Positions 1 to 12,216 of a stretch of DNA of 50,926 bases are shown here, piece by piece (position 1 is the first letter of the stretch; every line of letters starts with the position of its first letter). The DNA is taken from contig JANTQF010000251.1 of the NCBI GenBank assembly GCA_032988165.1, positions 1 to 50,926 on the forward strand, written 5' to 3'. Under the pieces are notes generated by a model, which saw only the letters and a list, made by a program, of their open reading frames with translations, made no database searches and was not told the DNA's origin. The translations under genes were made by a program, and so were the position numbers. Source of the DNA: Emmonsiellopsis sp. PD_33. Lineage: Eukaryota; Ascomycota; Eurotiomycetes; Onygenales; Ajellomycetaceae.

Positions 1-1317
1 ATGTCCATTATGTAGTTGACTCTCTATAACTACTAATTACTATCATCACTGCTGCTGCCACTGCTGCTGCCACTGCTGCCTCAAAACAGGTTAACAGGTT
101 AGCAGGTAGGTCAGTCACATAGGGGGCGGCGCGCGGATGCGCGCCGCTGAAACTGTTTCTTGTATTATATAGCATATTGCTTTTTCCTTTCAGCCCCACT
201 CCCCGAGCTGCGACAGGGATAACTAGAGAAGCTAACGGCATGTAGCTGCAGCTAAAATCGTTCGTCTGCTATTGGCGTGCCCTCGCTGCCGATATCTCGC
301 ATATCGAGGGGCAGGGATCGCGTCAAGATTGACATCAATCCATCCGTCACCTTGATAAGGACCGCATCCACCAGTCAACGTTCATGTTTTGTTCTCTTGG
401 AACCTATCCCTGGCACCTCCATCTCGCCAGCATTGTGGATTCTACTGGTTTCAGCACTTCTCAACTCCAGGGATGCGCCACGCCCAAACTCTCGAGAAGA
501 TGCGCAGTCAAAACCGCATAGAGTTCGCATCGGGGGGCCAACGCGGGACCAGGGGGGATGAGCGGTGATGGGGAGAAGAGGGCGCCCAGATATCTGGACG
601 TGTCTCATGCTGATCGTACATCCATCCTCGTCATCATGAGGGTGTTTATCGCCTCTTTCCGCGGACGTCGGCGAGCAGAACGAGAATCGTCGACTTGAAG
701 CGATAGAAAAAAGTTTTGCGCCACTGGCTGAGTCATTTCTCAGGCCAGACAAGGGCTATTTCCACGCCATGTACTTCTTTCCTGCCACGGGAGTGCTGGC
801 AGAACCAGCAAATAATGGGTATTCGGACATACGCACACACACACTCCTTCCAACAGCCACGGCCCAGCCTGCTCCTGCCGCAACCTCCAACCTCATCGTC
901 CACCAACTTCTTGGATACTTCAACTTCTTCAGCTTCTTCCTCCATATCCCGCCGACTATTCTCCCTTTCTACCTCTCGAATCCTCCCCTTGTCGCCTTAA
1001 TTGAGCTCATACCCCCTGCTGCCGATCTGGGATCTATATATGTCTTCGTGATGTCTCTGTCGCCCTGGCCTCGCCTCAATGCTTTCGCTGATCTCAGGAC
1101 CGACAACGCAATCGACGCTCCTAAAGGATAACAGCTGCTAGCCTGCTGCATAATAGCTGCATCTTAAGCTGCTCGGCTGGCAGCTCCTGACTGGTTTCGT
1201 CGGGGTATATCCGCGCCACCTGCAACGTTCGGCCACCCAGATCCATATATTTTTAGCTGGCTGTTTTGCTCGAGCTGTGGACTTTTACCCTTTCCTAAAT
1301 CGCCTTATTGACGTACC
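1..1317. other. Upstream region of the Trk gene, no supported gene
   Basis: This stretch has ordinary base composition and no reading frame that I can support as a gene. Positions 860-1000 are pyrimidine-rich and probably belong to the promoter or 5' leader of the transporter that starts at 1318. A TATA-like stretch (CATATATTTTTA) lies at 1244-1255, about 65 bases before the ATG. An open frame at 769-1131 falls in this leader and looks like chance. Confidence 0.5.
49..80. repeat. CTG-rich short tandem repeat
   Basis: A 12-base unit (CTGCTGCTGCCA) is repeated about 2.7 times. It is a simple trinucleotide-type repeat outside any supported gene. Confidence 0.85.
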
Positions 1318-3944
1318 ATGTTACTCCGACCAATTGTCAAAAAAGTGAAGCGGTCTGCTTTCAAAACCGCTGACAGCTGCACGACTGCCCTCAATGTGTT
1401 AGGATCGATCAAGGCTCGGATACCGATTATTTCCAGCATACGGTTCAACTTCATTACGCTTCACTATACCTACATTATCAGCTGCGCCCTAGCCTGCTCC
1501 GTTGTCATCTATCCTGGCGGGAACTTGAAATACATCGATGCGTTACTCTTTGGATCAGGCTCATCTACCCAAAGCGGTCTCAACCCGGTCGATCTCAATC
1601 GCCTATCCACCTACCAACAGGTTGGCCTGTGGTTTGTGTCTATGATAACAAACCCGATCGTCATTCATTCGTTCGTCGTATTTATCCGTCTATATTGGTT
1701 CGAACGACGGTTCCAGCATATCGTTGCCGATGCGAAGATCATAAGACGTTCAAAATCGAGGGCCAGGACCTTTACACGTGGAATCGAGGATTCGGACGAC
1801 CGGGACTATAACCAAGAAGAGAGGGGTGTACGTGGACGGCCTATAGTTTTGGTTAGGGATAATAGCGCCGCGCAACAGAATGGGCATTTGGCCGTTCCAG
1901 GCGGTGTCAAGGATGGGGAATCTACTTCCACCAGCGATAGTTCAACCGGAAAGGATTTTGATGCAACACTCAACTCTGACGACCAAGAGCTCTCAGAGAC
2001 AGAAGGAAACAAAAACCCACAACCTACGGCTGGTGACGACGAGAATAACCGGCTTCGTGTTCCTGCCCAGTTGGGCGCTGAGCATCATATCGCTTTTCTA
2101 GAAAGCCAAAGAAACCAGAGGGGCGCATTGCGTATTCCTAGCCCACGGGAATATGATAGGGGCGGAGTCCCACAATCTCTTGATGATACGGATGGCGGGG
2201 AATTGACACGACAACGAACTTCGCAATCGGACCATGGCTATATCCGTCCGCCGAATGACCCCTCTGCCGCCCAGCCCTCAACTGGACAGCACATTACTAT
2301 TGATGAACCGGATATCGTCCGTGTGCGGTCCCGAACAACTACCTTCCCTCGAGCCACCTCTCGCCATCGGTCGGTTGGCCTTCCTGACCGGGAAGGAGTA
2401 CAAGAAAGACCCCGACGTGGAACATTTTCCACTCTTTTCAGATCTACAAGCCAGGAAGAACTTGACTCAAGCCCATATTTGAGTTGGCAACCGACAGTTG
2501 GTAGAAACTCTGCGTTCGTCGATCTTACCGACGAACAGAGAAATGAGCTGGGTGGTATCGAATATCGAGCTTTGAAGGCTTTGGCGGTAGTTTTGGTTGG
2601 TTACTTTTTCTTCTTCCACTTCCTCGGTATTGTTTGTTTAGTCCCATGGATTATGAAATCAAAGCGGTTCGGTAAGGTCGTTACAGATGTTGGACAAGGG
2701 CGACCTTGGTGGGCAGTTTTCATGGCTGGCTCCGCATTCAACGACCAGGGATTTGCGATAACCCCAGATTCGATGGTATCTTTCTATGACGCCATCTTTC
2801 CTCTCCTCTTGATGACATTTCTTATTATTATCGGGAACACCGGATTTCCTTGCATGTTGCGCTTCGTCATATGGCTCTGTTCCCATTTGGTACCTCATGG
2901 CGGACCTATTTGGGAGGAATTTCGGTTTTTACTAGACCACCCCCGGAGATGTTTTACTCTCCTGTTTCCACGTGCCGCCACATGGTGGCTCTTCGGCGTT
3001 GTTGTCCTGCTGAATGTGGTCGACCTCATACTTTTCATCATTCTCGATGTATGTTGACCTTTACCTAGCCCAACATTCTCAATTTACTAACAATTCTTTT
3101 GCAGTTGAACAACCCTGACATCCGCAAGATCCCCGGTGGGATACGATTTGTTGACGGCCTATTTCAAGCCGCGGCAACCCGAACGGCCGGTTTATCTGTC
3201 ATCAACCTTGCCGATATCCACCCCGCTGTCCAAGTATCATATATGATCATGATGTATATTTCTGTCTTCCCAATTGCCATTTCAGTGCGACGAACAAACG
3301 TGTACGAGGAGGGCAGTCTGGGCATATATTCTACCCCAGAGGAGGACGAGGAGGACGAGACCTTGGGCAGCAAGGAGTTCAATTACGTCGGTGCCCATCT
3401 GAGGAGACAACTCAGTTTCGACCTGTGGTATATCTTCCTTGGCTTATTCATCATCTCCATTGTTGAAGCCAGCAGACTGGAGAATATAAACAACTACGCT
3501 TTCACTATGTTCTCCATCATGTTCGAAATCGTCTCGGCCTACGGCACCGTCGGCCTGTCCCTCGGTTACCCGGGCACTAACACATCTTTCTGCGCTCAAT
3601 TTAAGCCTCTATCGAAACTCATTATCATTGCTATGGAAATCCGTGGTCGCCATCGTGGTTTACCGTACCAGCTTGATCGTGCTATCCTTCTCCCATCCGA
3701 ATCTCTCCACCGCAAGGAACTACAGGACGCAAATAAACGCCTCAGACGCCGAGGTTCCGCCCTCAGCACATTGTCTGCAGTAACGGGGCAACACCCGCCG
3801 GGCCCTTTCCGTGCAGAGACGGGAATATCCTCTGCATATCAAAGGGATGGAGCAGCCAGCATACATTTCACTGAACCCCAATTTGGACCCCCGCCTTCTG
3901 GCACTGCTACTACTCGTTTGTCAACGCATCATGAGGCCGCTTAG
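1318..3944 (+). CDS. Trk-type high-affinity potassium transporter (two exons)
   Basis: Plasma-membrane K+ uptake protein of the fungal Trk/TrkH family. Exons are 1318-3048 and 3105-3944; the 56-nt intron (GTATGT...TTTTGCAG, branch TACTAAC at 3085-3091) falls between codons. The product is 856 residues, usual for fungal Trk. All four pore-loop motifs are visible: STQSGL (residues 83-88), SAFNDQGF (472-479), ATRTAGLS (about 601-608) and SAYGTVGLSLGYP (from 721), each with its filter glycine. Hydrophobic segments surround them as expected for four M-P-M repeats. A long, charged, Ser/Thr-rich cytoplasmic loop (about 140-410) separates repeats 1 and 2, a fungal hallmark. The gene is intact and keeps CpG, although a transposon LTR begins 280 bases after its stop codon. 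I assign the family firmly; the paralogue (Trk1 or Trk2) I cannot tell. Confidence 0.95.
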
Positions 3945-4227
3945 GCATATTAGACGGGTAGCTGTTGATTACCTCCCTTGCATCTTGTCTATGTCTTTTA
4001 ATGAACCTTTGCGTTGTTCAAACGCTATTTCGGATTTTCTACTAATTACTAGCGAGTTTTTGAGCGTTCTCGTTTGATCTTTTATCCTTGCATCCGAGCG
4101 GAATTATTTTGGATGTCGCCTGTCCAAATTTGGCTATATATATTCACGCCTGCACGGCATGGAGGAGTTGGTCGGTGCTGTCAAATATAGAGGTTTTTTT
4201 TGACATCCAGTCATGGGTTTTATAATA

Positions 4228-4337
4228 TGTGGGAAGGTTGAAGACTCTCGAATTGATCTCGGAGGCGAGAATCTATCTATCCTATGTGATCACGTGCACG
4301 CTAGCTAGATCGGGAATAGGGCGGCCTACGGCCAACA
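4228..4337 (-). repeat. Copia left LTR (3' LTR), CpG-retaining copy
   Basis: This 110-bp direct repeat starts TGTGGGAAGG and ends GGCCAACA on the plus strand. It pairs with 9514-9623 at the same length and with no indels. It differs at 12 positions, all transitions, and at each of them this copy has the G or C. It keeps several CpG sites that the other copy has lost. It faces the Trk gene. Confidence 0.93.
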
Positions 4338-4439
4338 CCCCCCCTTGAGCTGAGCTGTGTGAAAAACATGAGAATGTGCTGCTATTCAACACAAAGAACC
4401 CTTAGATACATGAATTTAATCAAGACACTTATTTGTTTC

Positions 4440-4921
4440 CATCCTCCAGCACCACCATGCCTAGTAAACCTAAGAAATGCCAAAATAAGATAATACTCAA
4501 TGGTTTGATGAGTCCATCTGTGGCTATATCCACAGTTAGGACATACTTAATTGATATAACCTCATTCTTGAGCTGCAAATGCAAATAGTGGAATCTTATA
4601 TCAATATACTTGCTGTAGGCAGTGATAGTAGTGATCTGAGCTAAATTGATAGTATCTTTATTATCTGCAAGAATCAGTATAGGAGATACTGGGGTCTAAT
4701 TGAGCTTTATTATGAGATTATGAATCTAGGTGACCTTATATATAGCTTTGCTCAGAGCAATGTATTCAGCCTCATTTGAAGACAGAGAGACACATGGCTG
4801 TTTGGCTGAATGTCATGAAATGGGTGTGTTTGCAAGTTTGAAGATATATCCAGACATAGATTTACAGTTATCATTTAAAACCTCTGCCCAATCAGAATTC
4901 ATATATCTGACAGGGAGGTAG
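4440..4921 (-). pseudogene. Copia RNase H remnant
   Basis: The minus strand reads MNSDWAEVLNDNCKSMSGYI, then HSAKQPCVSLSSNEAEYIAL, LADNKDTINLAQ and YSKYIDIRFHYL. These are the classical Copia RNase H blocks in order and near the 3' LTR, as expected. In-frame stops replace tryptophan codons in at least two places. Confidence 0.87.
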
Positions 4922-5145
4922 ATAGCATTCAGGAAGTTGATTTTTAGATTCAGGCTATTATTTACTCTATAGAACAGATCAAAATCCATAGATTCTTTAA
5001 GATAATAAATGACATGTAATAATACCTTCCAGGCTTTAGGGGTAGGGTTAGCACTATATTAACTGAGTAGAGATGCTAGGTGTGCAATATTGAGCTGAGT
5101 TTTGACTGTGAGATACTAGAGACATTCAATGCCATATTAATAACA

Positions 5146-6080
5146 TTACTTTATGAAGCCTGCACTGCTGTTAAGAACTAAATTGTTGTTAATACAAAAG
5201 AACTCCTCCATGGGCATTTTAATTATAATAGTGTCATTCAAGTAGAAATCCACTACTAAACACTCTATATAGTAATGATGGGTTAATTTAATTCCTTTAG
5301 ATGTCTGATAGATCTTTATGCCCAGATATTTTATAGGCTTTTTTAAATCTTTAACTTCTAGTTTCTTATTGAGTTCTATAACCAGCCAATTAGTGTTCTC
5401 TGGGACTTTAGATATGATGTTCAAATCATCAATGTAAATTATCATATAGAGATGAGGTTTAGATTTGTAGAACCAAAGCACAGGATTGTAGGAACTAACT
5501 TTGAAGCCTAATCAGATGAGAATTATAGTAAGGTAATCATACTAGATCTTTACAGCAGGGTTCAGTCTGTATAGACTACCCTTCATGGTATAAATGAGCA
5601 TATTTGTGGTACCTAATTCAAAGCCCATAGATTGATATATGTAAATAGCTTTACTCAAGCAGCCATGCAGGTATATTAACATAATATCCACCTAGCAAAG
5701 AGTCTAACCATGCTTTGTGGTGACTACAAAAACAATGTGATTTAATATATTAGTTATAATAGGAGTATAAATCTCCTCCCTACTACCCTTCTTAAGCTAG
5801 TTCCTACAGATTACCCAATGAGATTTTCACAGGATTCCATCTGGATCCACATTTAGGTCTTCAGAATGATCTTTTTTAGTAAATACTCAGTAATCTAGTA
5901 TAATGGGGTCACTAATAGGAATGTTGAATCTTAAGATGAGATGTCATATATTCTAACATTCTAAGTCAGATATCTCATGTTGCATTGATTTATGCCAGTA
6001 TTCTTTATTAGGCCAAGTAATTGCTTCTTTATATGATTTTGGAACACTACTAGTGACTGAAGATAGAGTATAAGCCATAA
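5146..6080 (-). pseudogene. Copia reverse transcriptase remnant
   Basis: Minus-strand translation gives the Copia RT phrases in order: EAITWPNKEYWHKSMQHEI, VFTKKD, VDIMLIYLHGCLSKAIYIYQ, then the active-site motif YIDDLNII and IKYLGIKIYQ in the open piece 5146-5481. The YIDD box survives, but stops and frame changes upstream break the domain. Confidence 0.88.
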
Positions 6081-6399
6081 AAGCTTGTATGAGCTTCAAC
6101 CAATTCAAATTTTCAGGGGCTTCATTGTTTTCAACAATATAAATGTGATTATCAATCTTAGGAATTAGAATATTAGTTTTCAGAGTAACAGCAGGTTCAG
6201 AATGGATATCTTTCTTATTCTTAATAAATCAAATATTACTAGTGATAAGGATCTTATTCAAATTGGAATCTCAAAGCTAAAAAATAGATGTCCCATTAAA
6301 TCTAATAAATTTATAAGCTCTAGTATAGAGGGAAAGCTTGTCATCCAGCTTCTGAGAACCATGAAGATGAGTAAAAACTTCATATCCAATGCAGTAAAA

Positions 6400-7650
6400 A
6401 TAGTAAACCTGTAGTGCTACATTCATAAGCATGCATCATGGAATCATGTGAGAGCTAGGTGTAATTGAATCTTCTACCTGAGGCCAAAATTTAATATTGT
6501 ATAGAACCATAGATATAGGTATATTATTAGTTATAGCTATAACAGTCAACATGATATCTGCCTAAAATTTCTTTGGTAAATTACTTTTGAAAAAAACAGC
6601 ATAAATATATCCTATAAGAGTTTAGATTCTGCATTTGAATACATCATCTTGATGAGAGGAATGAGGCATAGTTAGTTCCTAATAAATACTATTATCTGTT
6701 ATGAGCTTTTACATACAGTCAGACCAAAAAACATCATCAATGTCAGTGCAAATGTATGCAGGAGGTGTATACTCAAGATTACCTATAAATTTCACTCAGA
6801 GTTCAAAGTATTTGACAGCCTCATCTTTGAATTTAAGGAAATAGACCTAGTAATAACAGGTAGCATTGCATATTATAAGTATTTAGTACTTGATGCCCTG
6901 GTAAGACTTAAGGGGGTAATCCAATAGATCATCAAGTGTTTTACCCTCCCCTGCAAGATTAATATGGATCTTCTCAATAGCTCATAGTGACTGTGACATG
7001 GGAGTTTGTGAAAAACAGTGTGTCATGCCAGCCTCAATATACTCCTTACAGAAGAATTGGGTCTTTGGACCAGAGATTTAAATGCCTGATTTGGGATTTT
7101 TGGACATCATAATAATGGTGCTGGCATGAACATGACCTAGATCTATATATTATTCTACTAAAGTTTTAGTGATAAGTGAGATCTTATCATTTATGAGAGT
7201 CAGGCTATCCATGGTAGCTGCAGCAAGTCTGATTTTCAGGTTAGAGTATTCATGTGATTTAGCCATATATAACACTACTCAGTACAGATAGTTAAGATCT
7301 TCCTTAGAGTCACATTCTATTACCTTATAGATATTTCCTTGATCAGAAGTTCAAACCACATGAAAAACAACATCATTTAGCACTTTATAGATGAAATATG
7401 AAGATATAGTAATAGAGAGTTTGAATTTGAAGCCTTAATCCTTCATCATAATAAATGAAAGAAGATTAACAGTTAGTTCTGAGGTATAGTGGACATCTCT
7501 AATAGCAACATCTCCACTATTAACACCTAAAATAATACTACCTATCTTCTTAATGCATTCCTCACTACCTGTAGTAGTATCAATCATGAGATCACTGTCA
7601 AATATGCAGATAGATAAAAAGGATTGATGTTTACCTATCATGTTGAACAA
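6400..7650 (-). pseudogene. Copia protease and integrase remnant
   Basis: The piece at 7435-7650 ends with IRDVHYTSELTVNLLS, which matches the protease/pre-integrase segment of Copia polyproteins (usual form VLYVPELSVNLLS). Below it the minus strand reads IHINLAGEGKTLDDLL and YICTDIDDVFWSD, then HSSHQDDVFKCRI and FFKSNLPKKF followed by a stop and ADIMLTVIAITNNIP. These are integrase-core phrases with interspersed stops, several at places where tryptophan or glutamine is expected. The catalytic region cannot be functional. Confidence 0.8.
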
Positions 7651-7839
7651 GATGTAGATATTAAGATATTAAGATTGTAAGATAACATTATTTAATATAA
7701 ATATAAAATAAGATCCATCACACTTAATGCATGTAATTATAGTATTTACTACACTTAATTGGTTTTTCATAAGATCCTTCTTCTCATCTTTCTTTTTCAG
7801 AGTATTAGAGCTTTTAGCCTTATCTTTCTTTTTCTTGTT

Positions 7840-9156
7840 CTATCTAGCCTTTACAGCTTTTCTATATTCAGCCAGTTTATTCAGATTAAATTCAAAGTAG
7901 TTCTTCTTCTCATGATCATTCTTCTTGCAGTGGGTGCAGGTCTTCATCAGATCTCCTTTGAAGTTTATATTTATATTGGAATTTGAATTTGTGGAGTTTA
8001 CACTGAAGTTATTCAAATTTTTCAGCTTTGAGTCTTTAATGGAGTAATTCATTAACTGCTTCATTAAATTGTTAATATCAATATTATTAATTATATTCTA
8101 ACCAGTGGAGAAGAACTCATTCAGGTGAGTTTTAATAAAGGCTTTCTGGAAATCTTTAAGTCTCAGAAGAAAGAGGTCATGATAGATATCTTCCAGATTA
8201 TCACATAATTTATAGTGGCAAGTGATGAGGTAGCAAAAATAGCACTAATATAAGAGATATTTGAAATTCTTGACCTTAAGATAGATTAACTCTCTAACAA
8301 CATTCATGCATTCTTCTGCAAGAGAAACTACATATTTGATGTTGATTTTCTTCTAAAGAGCTGTAGCATCATCTACTTCTAAACTGCCTATAATGATGCA
8401 AATATTACTAATAAAACTAGAGAGCATCTGATGATATAATGCCTTTAAATGTATATGCTATTTCTCCCTATTTAGATGACTATCTACTGGGAGTTAGCAT
8501 TAATTCTTTAATAAAATATTGAATCTACTAATTACCTTAGCATCATTCAAAATATCAACTCTCCAATTTTCATAGTTGGATCCATCAAATGTGGTGACAG
8601 ATTTGGTGTCAAGGGTAGATTTGATTTTCTTTTGAAATTCATAGAGCTCTTTCTTTATAGAATCTATAGCAGGTGAGAGTGTAGATTGATGACTAGCATT
8701 CAAAAGAGTTTATATCATCATTATTATAGCATTCTGAGTCATTATGACTGGTTTATCTGGATCTCCACTGACAATATTGAACTCACTGAGGCTTGAGACA
8801 GTAAATGAATGTTGAAATTTAGAATGATCACAGATTTTAAACTAATCACAATCTTATTGATGATTTTTAGAACATTCATGCTCATATTCTCAGGCTGCAG
8901 AGTGTTCACATTCAGGATATACAACTTAGTCTTGAATTAAACATTTAAATGTAATTATATTAATATTGATTCTGAATCTATCAAATGCAGAACAGCTGGT
9001 ACTATAATAACATCTGAAACTATCATCTAATGTGCAACAATTTGGGCAAGATAAGCATTCCTGCTGAAGAATATCCTCAGTCTTATTCATATCAGTTAGT
9101 TTTAATAGGTCTTCTGTGTCCTCATAGAGGTCATCATCATCCTCCTGGGCAGGCAT
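7840..9156 (-). pseudogene. Copia Gag remnant
   Basis: Three broken minus-strand stretches represent Gag. An acidic N-terminal piece (8926-9156) starts MPAQEDDDDLYED. A core at 8500-8703 contains FDGSNYENWRVDIL, typical of the Copia Gag/UBN2-type fold. A zinc knuckle lies at about 7907-7951 in the piece 7840-8064. The knuckle reads CTHCKKNDHEKKNY: the last cysteine of CX2CX4HX4C is replaced by tyrosine through a TGC-to-TAC change, a C-to-T transition at CpA on the plus strand. Whether the acidic piece is part of Gag or a separate leader frame is uncertain. Confidence 0.75.
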
Positions 9157-9513
9157 TTTTCCTCTGAATTTGGCAGATTAGGGTAACATGAACTGAGGAA
9201 GTTTGATGACACAGGAATTGCTCCCTAAGAGTAGTGTTTAGAGATTACAGCTATTACTCATTGTAGTAGTGGTATAGGGCTAGTTGAAGTTGAATGTCTG
9301 AGAAAGATGCATTGAGAATGAATAACTCAATAGGATGTTTTGAATCTGATATTATCAAATATCAAAATAAACAGGTGAAACACATGAAATAATGTGAATT
9401 AAATGGATTTCCTGTGTGATTTACAGCAGTACTATCCATAAAATGGTTTTTGAACCTCCCTAGATGTTGATGTAGCATTTTTCATTTAAAAAACACTATA
9501 CCAGATTATAACC

Positions 9514-9623
9514 TGTAGGAAGGTTGAAGACTCTTAAATTGATCTTGAAGGTGAGAATCTATCTATCCTATGTGATCACATGCATGCTAGCTAGATCAGA
9601 AATAGGGTGGCCTACAGCCAACA
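9514..9623 (-). repeat. Copia right LTR (5' LTR), hypermutated copy
   Basis: This 110-bp partner of 4228-4337 carries all 12 C-to-T or G-to-A differences and has lost every CpG. It is the promoter-side LTR for the minus-strand element and is followed by the TSD TAATA and a 220-bp spacer. Confidence 0.93.
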
Positions 9624-9628
9624 TAATA

Positions 9629-9848
9629 GTCTTTCAAGTTCTTTTTATTTTTATTTTTGTATAGTTAGAAAATGTTGGGAGAAGTTTCACTATGGGATAA
9701 CAATGGAGGGAGAATGTATACATATTATTACTGTAACTTATGCAATGCAAATAAAAAGATGCCAAAAGAGTGCTATGCATCTACTAAACCTGGGAGACCT
9801 GTCAAAGGGGGCTGACTGATTGACGAAATTGATATCACATGTTTTCTG
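9629..9848. other. Spacer between the Copia and Gypsy elements
   Basis: About 220 bp separates the two target-site duplications. I recognise no gene. It holds only one CpG that I could find (9824-9825), so the decay seems to have spread across it. Part of it is T-rich (9637-9660). Confidence 0.6.
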
Positions 9849-9853
9849 GAAAG

Positions 9854-10125
9854 AAAAAGAGATGGATGTGGTGATGTGGCATTATTGCCTGCTTGGTAGT
9901 ATTATGTGAGAATGAGATCAATGATATGATTAAGGAAATACCTCAACTGGTTGAAATAAATTGAAAATCATGAATGTCATTGATTCTACTAACTAGAAAA
10001 GGAGGGGAAAACATTCTGGGCTGGAAAAATAAACAAAAACAAACAAACTAGGTGGATTTGGGAAGTAGTTATACTGGGGTAATGTGATGGTGGAAACTGC
10101 TATTCACTTGGAGGTACCTTCTTCT
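9854..10125 (-). repeat. Gypsy left LTR (3' LTR)
   Basis: This 272-bp direct repeat begins AAAAAGAGATGG and ends CCTTCTTCT on the plus strand. It has the same length as 19789-20060 and the differences I checked are transitions. Just inside it the minus strand is purine-rich (AAAAAGGCCAGGGAC, about 10128-10142), a possible polypurine tract. Confidence 0.9.
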
Positions 10126-10342
10126 TGTCCCTGGCCTTTTTGCTTTGTCCTCAAAGTGAATAATATGAGGGAAAGGATAGTATCATTGGATAACTAAATA
10201 AAAGCAGTGGGGTAAATCAATTAGTTGCTAGGTAAAAGACTTCAGTAAAGGAAATATGTGGGTGCAAGGTAAATAGGAATAGAAGGTGGGTAGAGAGGTG
10301 GGAACATATCTAAGCTTTATAATAAAATTTGTAGTTGAAGTT

Positions 10343-10861
10343 TCATTTAATCATCTCATTGATTTCTCTATTAGATTGTTTGATGTCATTGGGATCCATT
10401 AGTGAGCCCTGAGTAAATTGATCCTCATGACTTGGTTGGTCCTCCCTTTGTCCTAACATCCCTAGTTGAAAGTACATATGATATGAACTGTTTCTGTTAT
10501 TGATAGTGTGGTGGATATCTGAGGTTAATGTGGTTATAAGACTGAGGCTCATCATCCATTCATAGACCTCAAAATGATGAAGTATGATGACTAGCTTAGT
10601 GTTTGCCATTATCAAGAGGCCTTGGGTGGCATTATCTAAGGAGTGGTATGTTGGATCTTCCATGGTTTTCTGTACAGTGATTTGTGCTGACTCAACTACT
10701 CCCAGTAAGGAGTGTACTGACTGATTAACTGATTCCATCTGTTGCTTCTGTAATTCCACTAGGTGATTGACAACTAGCTCTGTTGTTGCTGGCTGTACTG
10801 GTTGAGCTGGGGAATTTGGGTGAGGTGGTTATTCTGGCTGGTTGATGGAAGGAGAAGGCAT
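10343..10861 (-). pseudogene. Nearly intact accessory ORF next to the Gypsy 3' LTR
   Basis: From an ATG at 10861 the frame runs 172 codons to a stop at 10343 with a single internal stop (about codon 11). The product starts MPSPSINQPE, has a Pro-rich stretch, then a Gln/Val-rich probably helical segment (VELQKQQMESVNQSVHSLLG) and a polar C-terminus. No signal peptide, transmembrane segment or known domain is visible. It is far less broken than the pol frames of the same element. Confidence 0.5.
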
Positions 10862-12216
10862 TTTGACAAGGTGTTTGGAAAGTACTGAAATGGAGTAAAC
10901 TAAATGAGACTGAATGGTTGTAAAACACTTGAACTGGTGCTGATGTTGTAGTAGAATGATAGAACTAAAACAATGTGTAGATAAAGCAGATAATGGTGAA
11001 GTTAGAATAATAATATGAGAAGATGAGGTTATTTGTTTTGATTTAATTGGAGGAAGGAGTTTCAGATAGTTCAGGCTGAGCAAGGAAAGGCCATCCAAGG
11101 GTAAGGATTTATTGATTTATTGCTTCCAAATGTTGGATCATTTAGTTGATGAGTTTCTTTGTGTCTTGGTTGAGAGTGCTGAACTCCAGGGAAATGGCAA
11201 TTTAATGAAGTGTGTCTTGTATAAGCTGTATTATCTGTCTGAGGATTGAGATCATTATGATCATGTGAACTTAATGTAGACTTCTGATAGACCTTATCAG
11301 TCCTTAGAATTGATTCATTATGATGAGAAGGGGGATGGGAGATCTGGATGGGTGCTTGAAACAACTGAAAGGGTGAAGACATGATGTAACAAGAAAACAA
11401 ACTAACTGGCAAATGTGATGGTTAATTAAAGAAATGGGAAATAACAAAAGGGATGGGAAAGAAACTAATGTGCTGAGGGGTAGATAGGTTTAACAAGACT
11501 AAAGACTGTAAGGTGTATTGTAGATGAAGGGACTGATTGTTTTGTTGTTGGGAGAAAGATGTATGAATGAATTTATTGGGAATATATATTATGTATTGTT
11601 GAGGATGTGTCATTTTCTGACCTTAGTTACAGATTATCACCTCTCATTCTACTACTATTTTGTAATATTATAAGAGTTTCTTCAACTCCTGCCAGCTGTC
11701 TGCCAGCATTGCCACTTGAAGAAAGACTCTATTTTACTCCTCTCCTTCTATACTTGATTCCATCAAGTCTTATTCTATTACATTTATGATTATCATTAGA
11801 ATCTTCTTCAACTTCATGTCATTCCAAGTTTTGAATCATCTAGGTGTGCTTGCTTCATTCTCCCAGGTTAGATTGATTCCCTCTGCCTTGATCACATAGT
11901 TGCAAATTCATGCATTTTAGTGGAAGATCTTTTCAGTGATAGAGCCTAGCTTCATCTATTCTCCTTTCTCTTTGTTGATCTGCTTTGCTAACTCAGTACT
12001 CATGTATCAGTGGGGCACTTTGATAACCCCCCATATTGGGTTTGTGATTGGATTTAGTTCTGGTCACATTGCTGAAGGAGAGGGAGAGGCTCTGCTGATA
12101 GTATTCTTTTTGTCTGAATCTCCACCCAGGGGTCCTTCAAATTTATTTTAGTCTCAGGTAGTGATCTCCCTATCCAACTTGTTGAGTTCCACTGGGAATC
12201 CATTGTTAGTAGCTCA

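Larger units (their letters stand above)
4228..9623 (-). mobile_element. Complete, degenerate Copia-superfamily LTR retrotransposon
   Basis: The element is 5,396 bp, bounded by 110-bp LTRs and a 5-bp target-site duplication TAATA at 4223-4227 and 9624-9628. Read on the minus strand the LTRs begin TG and end CA. A polypurine tract (AAGGGGGGG on the minus strand, 4338-4346) lies directly inside the 3' LTR. Decayed domains follow the Copia order on the minus strand: Gag with a zinc knuckle, protease, integrase, reverse transcriptase, RNase H. Every reading frame is broken by stops of the kind made by G-to-A changes. The interior is AT-rich and I saw no CpG in it, so the copy is dead. It sits between the Trk gene and a Gypsy element. 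Confidence 0.93.

Noticed and set aside
769..1131. 120-codon frame upstream of the Trk gene
   Set aside because: It lies in a pyrimidine-rich leader, has no domain and overlaps the likely promoter; at most an upstream ORF.
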